Below are positions 1 to 9,695 of a stretch of 28,150 bases of DNA, piece after piece; position 1 is the stretch's first letter; every line of letters begins with the position of its first letter. Under the pieces are notes generated by a model. The model was given only the letters and a program-made list of their open reading frames with translations, ran no database searches and was not told the DNA's origin. The stretch lies in the NCBI GenBank assembly GCA_016703005.1, contig JADJCX010000030.1, positions 1 through 28,150 of the forward strand, in the 5' to 3' direction. The DNA comes from Flavobacteriales bacterium (GTDB lineage Bacteria; Bacteroidota; Bacteroidia; Flavobacteriales_F; PHOS-HE28). The position numbers and the translations under genes are program-made.

Positions 1-79
1 CCCTCGGCGTCCAGGAACTGATACCCGCAGCTGCCGGGGGCAGCAGCTTCACCTTCTCCCGTACGTCGAGTTCGGACAT
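1..79 (-). CDS. uvrC: Probable UvrC excinuclease subunit, N-terminal end only
   Basis: Only about 26 codons are visible before the window edge. The ATG at 79-77 opens MSELDVREKVKLLP, and after a one-base frame correction the sequence reads GYQFLDAEG. This matches the usual start of UvrC, where a short helix ending in LLP is followed by PG-x-YQF-x-D at the start of the GIY-YIG nuclease domain. UvrC makes both incisions in nucleotide excision repair together with UvrA and UvrB in the cytoplasm. It begins about 40 bases after the stop of the lamin-tail gene on the same strand. The assignment rests on a short motif, so it is moderate; the catalytic residues lie outside the window. Confidence 0.55.
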   Translation of the reverse strand, partial: MSELDVREKVKLLPPAAAGISSWTPR

Positions 80-120
80 GACGCGTCGAAGGTCCATCAA
101 CCCCGTTCGGTCACGTCGGC

Positions 121-2681
121 TCACTGCAGCTTATGCGCCAGCACCACCGTCTTACAGAACGTCTCCGTTTTGCCGCTCAGGTCGAAGACCTCGAAGACAA
201 CGATGTACGGCCCGATACGGGCCTTCTCGTTCCCGTCGGAGATGCCATCCAGCTGATGCCGCCACTGACACCAGTAGTTCGTTCTGCATCAGCTTCTTGG
301 TTTCGCGGCCGGCTTGGTCGTAGGTAAGTGATGTTCCCGAAGTGAAGCCCGGCTCATCGAAAAGCGATAGTTCACGGTGAGCACGTCCTCAAGCCATCGT
401 TGTCCGGCGAGAAGATGGCGCGGTCGACGGTGAGTTCGCCGCTTGGTTCACCTGGTAGGACCTATTGCGAGTTCTGGTAGCCGGGGGTGCCCCAGCCCTT
501 TACAGCCTCGGCCGCACTGGCCCAGTTCGCTGTTGTCGCTGCTAGGGCACCGAGGGTTGATAGTTCAAGCTCACGCCTTCCGTTTCGTTCAAGAGCTCAA
601 TTGCCGGTCATCAGTGCCATCGGAACAAGTCGGGCGTGTCGCCGTCCACATCCATCACACAACGGTGCCTTCGCGCATTGTTGTAGCTGGGCGTATCGGC
701 CCAGGTAGCGTCGGCTTGGCCAAGCGGGTATTCGGCTTCGATGTTCAGGCGCTCTCGGTGATCGCCATGTACTGTCCCGGGAGAAGCAGGATGCTCTGGT
801 CCGTGATGTCAGTGATGTTCACGATCGAAGCCGATGAACTCGTAGCGAGCAAAGTCAGCATGGCTGAGCGTCTTGTTCGATCCATTGTACAACTCCACAG
901 AAGTCGCTAGCCGCCAACGCGGGTCGTACAGCACTTCGTTGTCGACGATGTCGCGGGTTCCGCTGGCTCCGGAAGCGCGAACGAGGGCCGTGTTGTGCGC
1001 ACCGATCGCGTTGCGCGGGACAATCAAACACCCGACACGGTGACCCGTACTGCTGCCCGGTGGCAAGCGGGTCCCCAGTGTCAACACAACTAGGAAGTCA
1101 CAGTGCCGGCCCGTTGGCGACTTGGTGACCGTGATCGCCGGGTCAAAAGCATAGTTGGCCGATAGCGTCGAAACCGCATCCAGCTCTTCGCTGAAAGACA
1201 CGGGCGCGACCTCCCCAGCCGATTCACCAACACGCTCTCACAACGCCGGGGCCGCCGTATCCGGGTGATGTCCAGCACGCTGTTTATTCACTTCGCCGGG
1301 CGTTCCGCCTTCACAGATCGGTGCTGGCGAGTCAGTGCCTGTCACCACTGCATGGACAGGTACCAGTCGTCTGTTCGAGGCTCAACCGCCCGTCTTCCCA
1401 GCGGCATCGTTGTACCAGCTCAGGTCGTAGGTAACCGCGTCGGTCACCCACACCACCTGCGTCCTAAAGCGGCGGCGGATCGCCATCGTTGTTCATGGGA
1501 CGGAAAACTGGGCGACGCTGGTGCGTTCGCCACGCCGGTGAAGAGCGACGTGTTGGCATCGTCAACAACAATAACGCCATGCCGGGCGTAAGGATGAATG
1601 AGGCCAACGTGCCCGTGGTGCTGCCGTCGGAAAAGGTCCAGCCGGACAAGTCAAACGAACTGGCCGTCGTTGTGTTGAGGATCTCACGTACTCCGTATCA
1701 GGAGAAGCCGACTACAGGAGAGGGTCGGCCGCGATCCCGTTAATCGCCCCACATCGCGCGGGCCGGCGACAGGGGTACCACATAGGTGAGTGATGTTGGC
1801 CAATGGCGCAGCATTGCCAGCGGCATCCTGCGCTGCGCTGGCGCTCCAGGGTATACGTACTACCGTTCGTGAGCGCTATCGCCGATGTTACAGGAACGAG
1901 CGCCGGATCAAGAAATCCCACTGCACCTGGGCGCTCACCTTAAACGGGGTGATATCGTACGTACCGGTGAAGGTAGGATCGAGCGCCTCGCCGTACTGAA
2001 CATCCACATTGGTAGCGGAAGTGGCGACGACGCTGATGACCGCGGGTAGTGTCGAGTCCACTGGAATAGCACCCACGCTGAAGTCCATCGAAGAAGTGGT
2101 TATTCACTGCTCACAGCGGTGCTCTGTTCTATCCGCACACCGAAGTGCGTCGATGGTCGTAGGTGGCATCAAGTGCGGTACCGGCAGTGGCCAAGCTGCT
2201 TGGAAATACGCCGTCATCATACATCAATGTCCAGTTGTTTACCCGCATCACGTGTTAACGGATCTTACGAAGGGTTATTAGTGCTGCTGTTCACGATACC
2301 ATCAGGGCTGGTGATAACGACACGCCAACACCGGCACCGCTCGGAAAGCTCCATTCGGTCCTGCGTTCGCCCATACGAACAAGTAACGTTCACTCCACTG
2401 GCAAGATAGATGCACCGCTCATGAGATAGATGTCCGCGTAGTTTGGCGCCGCTCGTGGCGAACTTCAGGTTGGCCGTACCATTCCCATTGCGCATTGGTG
2501 GCCAGCGTAAGGGTGCTCAAGTAATAGTTGGCCGCGCCGGGCTTTGGCTTTGCAACGCGCCGGTCGAAGCCGTGAACGGCACTGCATTGCCAATGTCGAC
2601 CACCCCGGTGGTGAAGTTGTTGTCGATGAAGTCGTCCGTGATTGGGCTGTGTGCCGCACCGTTGGGCAACACAATACTCAT
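121..2681 (-). CDS. Secreted lamin-tail-domain surface protein (many frame breaks)
   Basis: The gene is reconstructed from pieces in all three minus frames. From the N-terminus it shows: a probable start at 2681 with a short, damaged signal peptide; a DDF-x-D-x-NFTT segment and an LTLATNAQWEW-like LamG/adhesin-type beta domain (about 2650-2280); an Ig-like unit with the pattern ATSATNVDVQYGEALD (about 2060-1860); a first lamin tail domain with ADPSP, EYVEILN and LSGWTFSDG (about 1730-1480); a second with NEVLYDP and VELYN (about 960-770); and a FlgD/gliding-type Ig C-terminus with FSPDNDG, WDG and FEVFD, ending in HKLQ and TGA at 121-123. Bacteroidota proteins of this architecture are exported and sit on or leave the cell surface. 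The role is not known; adhesion or cell-surface structure is a guess. The gene is divergent from asd. The break density is the highest in the window. Confidence 0.78.
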
Positions 2682-2778
2682 CACTATATGAGGAAGGTCG
2701 GATACAAGCGCGACATCGGCGGATCTTGAGCGGACAAGGTAGTAGTTTCCGGCCGCCTTGGTCCGATGGGCTGGTCGC
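2682..2778. promoter_or_regulatory. Divergent intergenic region, lamin-tail gene / asd
   Basis: About 97 bases separate the probable start of the minus-strand lamin-tail gene from the start of asd on plus. By position it should hold both promoters. I see no clear match to the Bacteroidota consensus (TTTG near -33, TAnnTTTG near -7), and base errors may hide one. The call rests on gene orientation only. Confidence 0.3.
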
Positions 2779-3761
2779 ACGAAAGTCGCTGTAGTCGGTG
2801 CCACCAGTTGGTGGGCGGTGTGATGTTGAAAGTGCTCGAAGAGCGCAACTTCCCGGTGGGCGAGTTGCTGCCGGTGGCCAGCGACAAAAGCGAAGGCATG
2901 ACCGTGCGCTTCCGCGGAAAGAAGACCACAAGGTTTTGACCATAGCCCAAGCGATAGCGGCGGCGCCGAGACCTCGCGCTTTTACTCGCGCCGGTGGGAA
3001 GCATCATCGCTGGAATGGGCGCCACGCTTCGCCGAAGTGGGTGCGACAGTCATCGACAACAGTAGCGCATGGCGCATGCAACCCGACAAAAGCTGGTGGT
3101 GACCGGATCGACGGACACTTGCCGGCGGCCGATGACAAGATCGTCGCGAACCCGAACTGCAGCACGGTGGAGATGTTGTTGGCACTGGCACCTGCTGGGG
3201 GCCTCCGGTGTGCCAACGCGTGGTGGTGAGCACTTCCAGGCACGTCACCAGTACGGGCATGAAGGCCGTGCAGCAGATGGAGAACAGGCGCAGCAGCAAG
3301 GAGGGCGGACTGCTATCAGTTCACCACAACCGGGATGTGTTGCCGCGCTGCGTGTTTTCACCGACAATGGTTACAGAAGGAGGAGATGAAGCTGGTGCAC
3401 GAGACGAAGATGCCTCCGGCCGTCATACGCGTTACCGCTACGGCCGTGCGGGTGCGCGAGTTACCGGCGGCCACAGCGAAAGTGTGAACGTGGAGTTCAG
3501 CAAGGAGTTCGACATAGACGTTTGTGACCCAACTGTATGAACGAAGCGTCGGGTATCATACTGCTCAGGTATTGGCCCGCCAAGGACGTATACCCAATGC
3601 CGCTGATGCCAACGGTCGCGATGAGGTTTTCGTTGGCCGCCTTCGTCGCGACGGAGTCAGCCATGCACGCTCAATATGTGGATAGTCGCGGACAACCTGC
3701 GGAAGGGCGCGACCAGATGCAGTGCAGATAGCCGAGTTGTTGGTGGCGAACGGCCTCTTGA
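2779..3761 (+). CDS. asd: Aspartate-semialdehyde dehydrogenase (frame breaks)
   Basis: The enzyme reduces aspartyl phosphate to aspartate semialdehyde with NADPH, the branch point to lysine/diaminopimelate, threonine and methionine. The pieces align in order with the family: KVAVVGAT and VGGVMLKVLEERNFPV (NADP-binding N-terminus, about 2780-2850), VIDNSSAWRM (about 3050), VANPNCSTVEMLLALAP with the catalytic Cys (about 3135-3195), VVVSTF and TSTGMKAV (about 3220-3270), VTGGHSESVNVEF with the conserved His (about 3460-3495), KDVYPMP (about 3580), and QIAELLVANGLL (3722-3760). At least eight frame changes are needed. The expected ATG before KVAVVG reads ACG at 2779, probably a base error. The stop is ambiguous: TGA at 3759-3761 or at 3781-3783, each in a shifted frame. 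Length fits the usual 325-330 residues. It is upstream of and co-directional with the exonuclease. Confidence 0.9.
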
Positions 3762-3903
3762 AGAGACGTGCGGGTCCAGGTGAACAATCGGACGTTCGCG
3801 GATACGCTAAGGGTCTACTTTCACCGCAACGCAAACCCTGGCCGGGGAAACGACCGGGACCTCCACCGATCTTGGTTGGGCGGACCCAAAAACCTGCTCG
3901 TTG
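3762..3903 (+). other. Gap between asd and the exonuclease gene
   Basis: About 140 bases lie between the probable end of asd and the first good start of the next gene. One frame is open through it, but the translation is rich in Arg, Gly and Pro and shows no conserved motif. It may hold the end of asd if the later stop (3783) is right, plus an untranslated leader. I see no convincing terminator hairpin with a T tract and no clear promoter. Confidence 0.3.
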
Positions 3904-4620
3904 ATGGCGCACCACATTGGTAAAGTCTTTCCCTCGATATCGAGACAGTTCCCCCAGACCTACAACTGGACCGACATGGATACGCGCACCCAAGTGCTGT
4001 TCGGTGATAAAACGCGGCACGAGCGCGGGAACGCGATGGCAAAACGGACGCCGAGATGCACCGCGACAAGGGCGGTATCCTGAGCGAGTTCGGAAAGATC
4101 ATTTGCATCGGCGTGGGCTTCCTCACCGCCAGCAAGACAGATCGTAAACTCCGTGTGAAAAACCATACACGGGGATGATGAGCAGGCGGTGCTCACGGAG
4201 TTCGTGGCCCTACTGAACGAACGCTTCCACACAGCGGACCACAAGCTTTGCGGGCACAACGGCAAAGTTCGACTTCCCGTACATCGCGCGGCGCTGTGTC
4301 ATCCATGGCATCCCCTCCCCTTGCAATTGGACATTGCCGGGAAGAAGCCGTGGGAAGTGCAGCACGAAGACACGTTGGAGCTTTGGAAGTTCGGCGACCG
4401 CAAGCACTACACATCATTGGAACTCCTCACGCACGTCCTAGGCATACCCTCTCCCAAGAACGACATCAAAGGCAGCGATGTTGCTCGTGTCTATTACGAG
4501 GACAAAGACCTGGACCGTATTGCCGAGTACTGTAAGAAGGACGTTGTTGCCACCGTGCAGGTGTATCTGCGTTTGCGCGGACTACCGCTGATCGCGACGG
4601 ACAACATCACCCTCGTGTAG
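3904..4620 (+). CDS. PolB-like 3'-5' exonuclease (RNase H-like fold)
   Basis: This is a stand-alone DEDD-superfamily exonuclease of the type annotated as predicted PolB 3'-5' exonuclease, common in Bacteroidota. It should remove nucleotides from DNA 3' ends in repair or proofreading. ATG at 3904 opens MAHHIGKV and after one frame correction runs into LDIETVP (exo motif I, Asp and Glu). EFGKIICIGVGF follows at about 4085-4120. HNGKxFDFPYIARR (exo II, Asp) is split by a frame change near 4265. The exo III region includes DLDRIAEYCKKDVVATVQVY (4507-4566). The last frame is open from 4189 to TAG at 4618-4620. Reconstructed length is about 238 residues, normal for the family. No polymerase domain is fused. 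Its link with asd is positional only. Confidence 0.82.
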
Positions 4621-4634
4621 CGTTCGACCGAACG
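4621..4634 (+). other. Short hairpin directly after the exonuclease stop
   Basis: CGTTCGACCGAACG begins at the base after the stop codon and can form a 5-bp stem (CGTTC/GAACG) with a four-base loop. No T tract follows, so it does not meet the usual criteria for an intrinsic terminator. It may be chance. Confidence 0.2.
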
Positions 4635-4689
4635 TGGTGGAAGCCAGCGGTGTGGGCTTAATGGAAGGTGGCGGTTCTCCGCTTGGGCG

Positions 4690-6132
4690 ATGCTGGTGCT
4701 GGGCATCGTGACGCTGGTGCTTTCCATCCACAGGGCGGACAACGCCTCGTTCACGCCGGACGAGAGCTACTCGTACCTGCATTATGTGCATCAGCCGCTC
4801 GGCGCTATCCTTACGCACAAGGAAGCGTTCAGCAACAACCACTTACTGAATACCCTCGGGATGAAATACGCCGAGCAACTGTTCGGCAACTCCGAGCTGG
4901 CCTTACGCACGCCCAACCTCTTGGCGCTTTGCCTGTATCTGGCCTACGCGGCCTTGCTCTTGCGACGCTTGTCTTGGCCTTTCGCAGCGGGCGGCTTCGT
5001 GTTGTTGTGCACCAATGTCCACCTCATGGAGTTCTTCACGTTGGCACGGGGCTATGGCCTTTCGTTCGCCCTTTTGTTGATGGCACAGTTCCATCTCGCG
5101 CAGAGCATCAGGACGCATGGAAGACGTCACCTTGTGCTCTTTCATGCGGCGTCGGTGCTGGCATCGTTGAGCAACTTCACTGCTCACCGCTCACATCGCA
5201 GGTCTCATCGCATATTACATCGCCCGTTCGACCCATGACGACCATCCAAGGAAAACGATCGCGGGTGTGCGTCAGCTCGATCTCGTGAACGTCTTTCTGG
5301 TCGGCTTGTCGTTCATGGTTTTGTGGATCCCGGTACAACAGCTCATGCAAGCGAACATGTTGACGTTCCATGGCACCAGCTCGTTCTATGGCGGCACGGT
5401 GGGCACGTGGGTGCGTAGCGCGTTGCCCGGTATCCCGATGTCCGGTTTCCGCTGGTGACAGGTCAAGTACTGATCGCTGCTGGCCCTGGCGCCGAGTCGT
5501 CATCCTGGCCCGGGAGCGCAAAAGCGGGTCTGCGGGTCTTGAGACGGACAGTGTGCTGCTCGCCACGGTGTCGATCGCCTTCTTGGCAACCTGCATGGGT
5601 GCCTCGATCGAACACCTGCTCTTTGGCGTTGATCCCTGAAAGCCCGCTACGCATTGTTCCTTCTACCCTTGCTGTTGTTGTTGGTTCCATTGCTCTTGCA
5701 GTTCCTGTGCAACGTTGGCTACCGAACGGCTTCGCAGGCGATCATGGTCGGCGTGCTGCTCTGGTGTGTTCCGACTTTCCTGCGGCACTTCGGGCCGTAC
5801 GAGAGCGTGGAGTGGATGCATGAAGTACGGACAAAGGATGCCATGGCCACCATGGAGGCCGACCACAACGCCGCTCAGGTCTCGAACGATCACGTCCATA
5901 TCGGCAACAATTGGCTCTTCGAGCCGGCCATGAGCTATTATCGCGACGTGTGGAAGTTGCACTGGCTCGCCCCAATTGATCGGAACGGCATTGCGCAACA
6001 CGACACATACCGCTACGTGTTCCAAGGAGATGAGGAAGAACGCTCCGACGATGGCTTCACCGTGCTTGCACGGTTCCCGAAAGCGGAACGGTGCTGCTGA
6101 AACGATCGCCGAACGGACATTCAGGCGAATGA
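4690..6132 (+). CDS. GT-C-like integral membrane glycosyltransferase (PMT/ArnT-like)
   Basis: This is a multi-pass membrane protein. After a first helix it has FTPDESYSYLHY with D24 and E25, the position of the acidic catalytic motif in the first outer loop of GT-C enzymes, then NNHLLNTLGMKYA and ALRTPN, as in ArnT/PMT_2 proteins. Such enzymes use polyprenyl-phosphate-linked sugars at the outer face of the inner membrane. Hydrophobic segments continue at 4915-5030, 5285-5330 and 5650-5790, with a soluble tail at about 5800-6130. Frame changes lie near 5190, 5455 and 5635 and close to 6080. The corrected C-terminus ends SGTVLLKRSPNGHSGE at TGA 6130-6132, overlapping the next start (ATGATG). 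The start could also be ATG 4661 if one indel is allowed. Its D-E and NHLLNT region closely resembles the protein at 20188-21936. Confidence 0.78.
5177..5197 (+). repeat. Three heptamers of pattern TCACNNC inside a gene
   Basis: TCACTGC, TCACCGC and TCACATC follow one another inside the membrane protein gene at the point where its reading frame changes (NFT then LLTAHIAG). The repetition could have caused an indel in the read or assembly. It resembles the heptamer tract at 13481-13515. Confidence 0.4.
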
Positions 6133-8189
6133 TGCACCCTCAGAACCTCGATCGACCGACTGTCGCGGCACGTGGCCTTCCGCGCGTCCTTCGTGCCGCG
6201 TTGGCGGTCATCGTGCCGGTGGTGCTTTTTGCATACGGCATATGGTCCTTCCCACTGGCCATTCTGGGGCCTGAGCGGGCGCTCGTGCCTGGCGATCTCG
6301 GCGACTCGCGGTTCAACAACTACATCCTTGAGCACTTCCACCAGTACGCGACGGGAAAGGTTGACAACTACTGGGATGCGCCGTTCATGTATCCCTACAA
6401 GAACGTCGTTGCGCTGAGCGACAACCTGCTGGGTACGGCGCCCATGTATTCGCTCTTCCGGAACCTTGGCTACAGCCGTGAGTCGGCCTACCAACTGTGG
6501 ATATTGGCGCTGTTCTCGCTCAACTACATCTGCTGTTTCATCGCACTGTTCCTCTGGTCCAAGCGCTCCACCTTGGCAGCATGCGGCGCTTTCGTTTTCG
6601 CATTCGGCATCTACATGATCGGCCACTTGGAACACGCCCAGGTCTTCCCGAAATTCATGGTACCGATGGCGTTCTGGTGGTGCTGGCAATGGCTCGGTTC
6701 CGGGCGTGCCAAGCACATGCTCTTCATGGCGCTCGCGGTGGTGTACCAATTCTATTGCGGCATTTATCTCGGCTTCCTGCTTTGTTATGCACTGGCCTTC
6801 CTGGTGATCGGATACGGGGTTGTGAACTTCCGGCAACGGCGCGGTTTTCAACCCGGGCATTGGCGCCGACTGGCGAAGGGCGGCGCGGTATTGATCGTCG
6901 TGGCATTGCTAATGTGGCCCTTGATGCAGCCGTACGTGGCCGCGGGTAATGCCATTGGCCTTCGCGAGTTCGCAGAGGTTGAGAATACGATCCCGCGCTT
7001 GTGGTCGTACTTCTTCACTCACCCCGCCGCGCTGTCGTGGCGCAGTCTGTCGCAGCATTCCGTCGAAGGATTCCATACCTGGTGGAGCCACTTCCACTTC
7101 ATGGGCGCTCTTCCCTGGCTCGGCATCCTGCTACTGCCATTGGTCCTGTGGAAGTCCGGTGCGGATGCTCGTTTGAGGAAGTCCATGGCCATGCTCGGTA
7201 TCGCGTTTTTACTGAGCACCGTTTTCTGCCTGCGATTCGGCGACTTCACACTGTACCGGCTGATCCATCACCTGCCGGGCTTCGGTTCCATGCGTTCCAT
7301 GGACCGCATCATGAACGTGCAGGCCATGTACTTCGCAGCGATCATGGTGATGGTGTTCGCGACGATCACCACACGAACATGGGTACAGCTTACGCTGGCT
7401 TGCTGTCTTCAATTGCCGTGGTGGTCGACAACAAGATCGATGTGCGCGAGTTGAAGCGCTACGACAAACACGACGCGCGCAAGCTGGTGGACCGTGTTGT
7501 GCTGGATATGCAATTGCAGTGGGACAGCTCGGCACAGGCCATTGCCTACACACCGGCCCGGGGCATGATGACCGGTGAAGAGGACTACTTGCGCAGTGTC
7601 GGGATCACCTGTCGGCCATGCTGGCGGCACAGCAACTCGGGATCGCTACGGTGAACGCTTACACAAGCAAGTATCCGGGCAACTACGAAGCTTTTGGGAA
7701 AGTCTGGACCAGCACACGCTGAACGATTGGTGCCACTTCAACGGGATCGCTTCGAAGGACATACGTGTCGCGAACAACCTCCATCGAGCGATCCTGGCGG
7801 CGGACACCATGAGCCTTGTTGCGTCGAACCGTAAATACGTGTGTATCGATCCCACCCAACGGGGGATCGCGTTCGCTGACCGCAATGCCGCAGGGGCTTG
7901 GGAAACACTTGTGCGCCTGCGCTTGTCGGATCGTGAATATGCTTTCGTGGCGCACACCGATCGGTTCCTAAGCGCCGATGTGCTGCACGATGGGTCGGTG
8001 AGCGCCGCCACCGATCGCCTCGGCGACATGGGCGTATTCGAACTGGTGGATCAGCCCGATGGCCGCGTAGCACTGCTGGCCGACAACAAGAAATTCCTCG
8101 CCCTTGATACGGTTTCATTGCGACTTGTCGCACGGGCCGACAGCGTTATGCCCGAGTGCCTGTTCCGGATCGAGCAGCATAGGCGGTGA
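6129..8189 (+). CDS. GT-C-like membrane protein with C-terminal fascin-like beta-trefoil
   Basis: About 685 residues. The start is ATG 6129 or 6132, overlapping the upstream stop. The N-terminal two-thirds is a polytopic membrane domain, with the first helix at residues 20-48, an outer loop VPGDLGDSRFNNY (D56, D59) in the place of the GT-C acidic motif, then about ten hydrophobic segments. The frame changes near 7400 and again near 7600. A periplasmic segment (VDNKIDVRELKRYDKHDARKL, from about 7425) leads to a C-terminal domain (about 7809-8186) with NRKYVCID, ADRNAAGAWETL, DRFLSAD, GVFELVD and NKKFLALD. These repeat the fascin/actin-crosslinker beta-trefoil pattern (N-x-KYV, then G-x-WE-x-F). 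In bacteria such trefoils often bind carbohydrate. The sugar donor and acceptor are unknown. It is related in its first loop to the protein at 14357-16673. Confidence 0.83.
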
Positions 8190-9695
8190 TCACTCAGCGA
8201 AGCCCAAACGTTCCAGTACGATATCGCCCAATTCGAACGCCGGTATGCCATCGGCAACACGTGTGAAGGCCGGTGGTGGGCAATCGCCGCGTTCCATGTC
8301 ATGGCGAGTTGCACTGGCCATCCAGTGGTACAAAAAGACCGGCGCGCGTAGTTCGAATCGGCCGTCCGCCCTTGAGGTGGTGTGGTAGCTGGCGTTCCAC
8401 TCTTCGGTCCACGCGATGATCGTCCCTTCGGTGATCGGCTTGCCGTCCGTATCGATCAATCGTCCGGTGATCTTGCTGACCTGCCCGTTGGAGTAGTTCA
8501 GATAATTGGGCAAGCAGACACACTCACCTGGATCGGCCCATGGGTCGAACTTCTTGATCGCCTCAGCCACTGGCTTCACAGTACCATTCACCAGGGCCCC
8601 ACTAGCGGTGCGTGTAACGCTATCGCGGTTGAGCACCCCCATGTAGTCGGCGTGGAATCGGCCCCATTTCACATCTTGATACTGCCACCACGAATAACCG
8701 ATGGCGCCGCATGCACGGCTCTGCAACAGGGTCTTCTCCGCGAACGCGCGTTGTTCCGCGTACGGCACCGAATCGTTGTCCGCCGGGATCGCCGTTTCGC
8801 CGATGATCCATGGCACATCAATAGTGTTGTGGTACCACCGCAACTCGTTGCGCACCTGGTCCGGCTCATACTCGTACGGGTGATAACTGATGAAGTCCAC
8901 CAAGAGCATGTTCGGGTCGAACTCAAATGTTTCGCGGATCCCGGTTAGGCCAAGCGTGTACAACTGGTTGGGCGCATGCGCATCGACCAGTTCCCGCCAA
9001 TGCTCCAGGATCGTGCGCGCCTCGTACTTCGGTCGCTCCGGTCGATCGAAGTACAAGGGTTCGTTGAAGAGGTCGTAGGCCAGGATCACGGTGTCGTTGA
9101 CGAAACGATCGGCGATACGCGCGAAGTGGTCATCATCGATCGTGCGGTACGCCCTCACCTGGGTGAGGAGGATCGCGCGCAACCCAGCCGCTCGAACGGC
9201 ATCGAGCATTTCGCTAACGGCATCGAGATAGCGATCGTACGATCCGGGTTTTTCCAATTGGATCAGCGTATCACTACCGACGATATTGCGCGCAGCGAAA
9301 AACAAACTATCGCGCTCGAACGCTTGCTCAGAAAAGCCGACAATGCGTACCGTATTGAATCCCATCTCCTTGATCAGCTCCATATCGGCGTGCAGCAACG
9401 CCAACTGGCGCGCATGGGAAGAAGCGTTCGGGTCGAAGGTTGCGTAGTTGACACTCGGTCCGATCCATAGACTATCGCCAATGGCCCGCACGGCAGCGAT
9501 GTAGTTGATGGCCATCGGGAAGAACGGCCGACCGTTGACCATGAACGTGCTGTCCTGCAGCGTGACAAATCCACGCTTGCCTTCCTCCCTGGCACAGCCA
9601 TGGAACCCACCAAGCACCACGAACACGGCAACGCCAACAGCGCAGGTCTCGCGCACTCCTTGCATCCACTTCTTCCCTTGCATCCCCGACTTCAT
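8190..9695 (-). CDS. Exported GH5-like (cellulase/mannanase-type) glycoside hydrolase
   Basis: 501 residues, and the only gene here open from start to stop. Residues 1-34 form a signal sequence with a hydrophobic core (AVGVAVFVVLGG) ending in FHGC, a possible but imperfect lipobox, so it may be a lipoprotein. Residues 42-390 fit a (beta/alpha)8 retaining glycosidase: MINGRPFFP-like entry, FNTVRIVGF, LFNEP with E212 as acid/base, ISYHPY, and WIIGE with E300 as nucleophile, then SWWQYQD. Residues 408-455 (ITGRLIDTDGKPI, then ADGRFELRAP) form a carboxypeptidase-regulatory-like beta domain. The substrate cannot be read from the sequence; beta-glucan or beta-mannan is possible. Its ATG overlaps the upstream stop (ATGA, 9695-9692), so it is probably translationally coupled and is the last gene of the GT2-led operon. 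Its own stop abuts that of the plus gene. Confidence 0.9.
   Translation of the reverse strand: MKSGMQGKKWMQGVRETCAVGVAVFVVLGGFHGCAREEGKRGFVTLQDSTFMVNGRPFFPMAINYIAAVRAIGDSLWIGPSVNYATFDPNASSHARQLALLHADMELIKEMGFNTVRIVGFSEQAFERDSLFFAARNIVGSDTLIQLEKPGSYDRYLDAVSEMLDAVRAAGLRAILLTQVRAYRTIDDDHFARIADRFVNDTVILAYDLFNEPLYFDRPERPKYEARTILEHWRELVDAHAPNQLYTLGLTGIRETFEFDPNMLLVDFISYHPYEYEPDQVRNELRWYHNTIDVPWIIGETAIPADNDSVPYAEQRAFAEKTLLQSRACGAIGYSWWQYQDVKWGRFHADYMGVLNRDSVTRTASGALVNGTVKPVAEAIKKFDPWADPGECVCLPNYLNYSNGQVSKITGRLIDTDGKPITEGTIIAWTEEWNASYHTTSRADGRFELRAPVFLYHWMASATRHDMERGDCPPPAFTRVADGIPAFELGDIVLERLGFAE

Noticed and set aside
4621..4634. Intrinsic terminator after the exonuclease gene.
   Set aside because: The stem is only five base pairs and no T tract follows; kept only as a low-confidence hairpin.
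5976..6128. A longer N-terminus for the 6129-8189 protein.
   Set aside because: The region is the out-of-frame tail of the preceding gene, and the first helix follows naturally from ATG 6129/6132.
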